The position numbers were made by a program, and so were the translations under genes. A DNA stretch of 5,643 bases from Bacteroidales bacterium (lineage in GTDB: Bacteria > Bacteroidota > Bacteroidia > Bacteroidales > NBLH01), in the NCBI GenBank assembly GCA_029933755.1, contig JAOZNO010000270.1:1-5643 (forward strand), given 5' to 3'. Position 1 is the stretch's first letter. Every line of letters starts with the position of its first letter. Shown here piece after piece: positions 4,153-5,643 of the stretch. The notes under the pieces were generated by a model, which was not told the origin of the DNA, made no database searches, and saw nothing but the letters and a program-made list of their open reading frames with translations.

Positions 4153-5643
4153 TTGAATTTTGCATCACTATCAAAAAGATATCAAAAAAGCAGTAAAGAT
4201 GTAGTCTTTTTTGCTATGCTTTTAATCGCAGCATCCCTATTCTTTTCACGATTTTTAATAAGTGTTGGTTTTGTACTTGTTGGTTTAAACTGGATTTTTG
4301 AGGGACAATTTAAAGAGAAGCTTAGCTTCGTTAAAAAAAATAAAGCTGGTTTTTATATTGTGTTACTATGGCTGTTACATCTTATTGGTTTATTGTACAC
4401 TAAAAATATTGAAAGTGGTATTAATGATATTCGGATTAAAACTTTTCTGTTTTTTATTTTTGTTTATGGTAGTGGTACACAGATAAGTAATAAGCGTAGG
4501 GACATTGTTTTTCAGATATTTATTTTGTCGGCATTAATTACTTCTGTTATATTCAGCTTCAATTTTTATATTGGAAACAAACTGATAGGAATTGAAGATT
4601 TAGCAGGAATGTCATTCTTTGGTGGAAATCTGTATCAAGGTATACTTATAAGTTTTGCAATAAGTTTACTATGCTACTTTTTGATATCTAACAGACATAC
4701 AAAGTATTCAGTAATATACTATTTTACAATACTTTGGTTTATAATTTACCTGTTTTTATTAAATTCTTTAACTGGTTATATATTACTTTTTTTCCTTTTT
4801 GTTTTTAATTCACTGTATTTATTTGTCAAACAAAATGAAAAATGGAGTAAACTTAAAATTTCATTTATTTTTTTGTTAATTATTGCTTTAAGTAGTATTT
4901 ATGTTGGCCTGATTGTAAAAGAATTTTATCGGAGTGACCACTTTGTATATGAACAACTTCCAAAAACTACCATAAGTGGGAATATCTATACTCAGGATAC
5001 AATTAGTAAACAGAAGGAAAATGGTCATTATCTATACCTAAATTTTTGCCAAAAAGAATTAGAGGAAGAATGGAATGTTAGATCATTTTTTGTTTATGAT
5101 GGTTTGGATAAAAAACACCAGCAAATTTCTCAGACTTTAATTCGTTATTTAAGTTCAAAGAATTTAACAAAAGATTCTGTTGGGGTTTGGGCATTAAGTA
5201 TAAATGAAATTCAATTAATTGAAAATGGATATGCTAATTATTTATATACTGATAAATTCAGTATTAAAGCACGTTTATATATTGTTATCTGGCAACTGGA
5301 CAAGTATTTTAACCAGGGTTATGCTAACCGACAAACTATTTCGCAAAGGTTTGTATATATGAAAGCAGCTTTTGAACTAATAAAAGAGCATTTTTGGACT
5401 GGTGTTGGGCCTGGTGATGTGGTTGATGAATCAAATAAATATATTGTTGAAAATACAGGATTAACAAAGGAATACAGTAATCGCGTACATATACAGTTTC
5501 TTGTTGAATTTGTTGGTTTGGGTATATTTGGTTTTATTGTTTTTACTTTTTTTATTTTTTATCCATATTATAAGAATAAAATGTGGAAAGATTACTTATT
5601 CACTTCATTTTTTTTAATTGTTATTTTGAGCTTTTTTTCTGAA
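4153..5643 (+). CDS. O-antigen ligase-like membrane protein (WaaL/Wzy superfamily), partial at right edge
   Basis: The frame is open from after TAA 4093-4095 to the window end. With the TTG at 4153 as start it has 497 codons and no stop. I chose TTG because no ATG or GTG lies in frame before 4216, and because it gives a basic cytoplasmic N-terminus (NFASLSKRYQKSSKD) ahead of the first membrane helix. Starting at ATG 4216 would cut into that helix. Hydrophobic segments lie at about 17-49, 66-82, 97-107, 119-137, 163-178, 186-203, 206-225, 236-254 and 449-470. A periplasmic loop of about 190 residues (255-446) holds NGHYLYLNFCQKELEEEWN (290-308), SQRFVYMKAAF near R399, GVGPGDV (417-423) and R444-V-H446-IQFL, matching the R...H region of the ligase/polymerase family. 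The protein likely transfers or polymerises lipid-linked glycan at the periplasmic face of the inner membrane. The segment LNSLTGY (203-209) has Leu where many relatives have SRTG. Ligase versus polymerase cannot be decided here. Confidence 0.85.
   Translation, partial: MNFASLSKRYQKSSKDVVFFAMLLIAASLFFSRFLISVGFVLVGLNWIFEGQFKEKLSFVKKNKAGFYIVLLWLLHLIGLLYTKNIESGINDIRIKTFLFFIFVYGSGTQISNKRRDIVFQIFILSALITSVIFSFNFYIGNKLIGIEDLAGMSFFGGNLYQGILISFAISLLCYFLISNRHTKYSVIYYFTILWFIIYLFLLNSLTGYILLFFLFVFNSLYLFVKQNEKWSKLKISFIFLLIIALSSIYVGLIVKEFYRSDHFVYEQLPKTTISGNIYTQDTISKQKENGHYLYLNFCQKELEEEWNVRSFFVYDGLDKKHQQISQTLIRYLSSKNLTKDSVGVWALSINEIQLIENGYANYLYTDKFSIKARLYIVIWQLDKYFNQGYANRQTISQRFVYMKAAFELIKEHFWTGVGPGDVVDESNKYIVENTGLTKEYSNRVHIQFLVEFVGLGIFGFIVFTFFIFYPYYKNKMWKDYLFTSFFLIVILSFFSE

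Noticed and set aside
4298..4486. 62-codon plus-strand reading frame of hydrophobic residues
   Set aside because: It is out of frame with the ligase-like gene, which runs open through this region with coherent membrane helices and family motifs.

Overview
The window is AT-rich (roughly one third GC by eye) and looks like a chromosomal segment of a member of the Bacteroidota. The reasons are a thymidine kinase with the MFLE... N-terminus usual in that phylum, a short RsmI without the C-terminal extension of proteobacterial forms, a secreted M28 peptidase of a typical Bacteroidota kind, an O-antigen ligase with the Bacteroidota NGHY/EEEWN periplasmic domain, a TAnnTTTG-type promoter element, and few Shine-Dalgarno sequences. 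These assignments come from reading motifs; no database search was run.

Layout from left to right. Positions 1-62 are an edge segment that may hold the start of a minus-strand reading frame. Positions 775 down to 63 (minus) encode a nucleotidyltransferase (MNT) and a HEPN protein whose genes overlap by ATGA, in the arrangement of a toxin-antitoxin pair, with a promoter candidate just upstream. Positions 2825 down to 873 (minus) encode a secreted M28 aminopeptidase followed three bases later by rsmI, probably one transcript. Positions 2826-3232 are a 407-base divergent intergenic region packed with inverted repeats: a GC-rich foldable element (2854-2937) and a long imperfect palindrome (2965-3124). 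Thymidine kinase tdk is at 3233-3850 (plus). A probable MITE (3857-4030), with about 24-bp terminal inverted repeats and an 8-bp near-duplication of its target, begins right at the tdk stop codon. From 4153 to the right edge (plus) runs an O-antigen ligase-like membrane protein that has no nearby ATG start and is cut by the window end.

Functionally this is mostly housekeeping: nucleoside salvage (tdk), ribosome modification (rsmI), extracellular peptide use (M28) and surface glycan assembly (ligase). A probable toxin-antitoxin pair and three separate repeat structures have been added to it. I see no clear new multi-gene system. The most unusual material is the non-coding DNA on both sides of tdk: two unrelated palindromic elements upstream and one MITE-like element fused to its 3' end.
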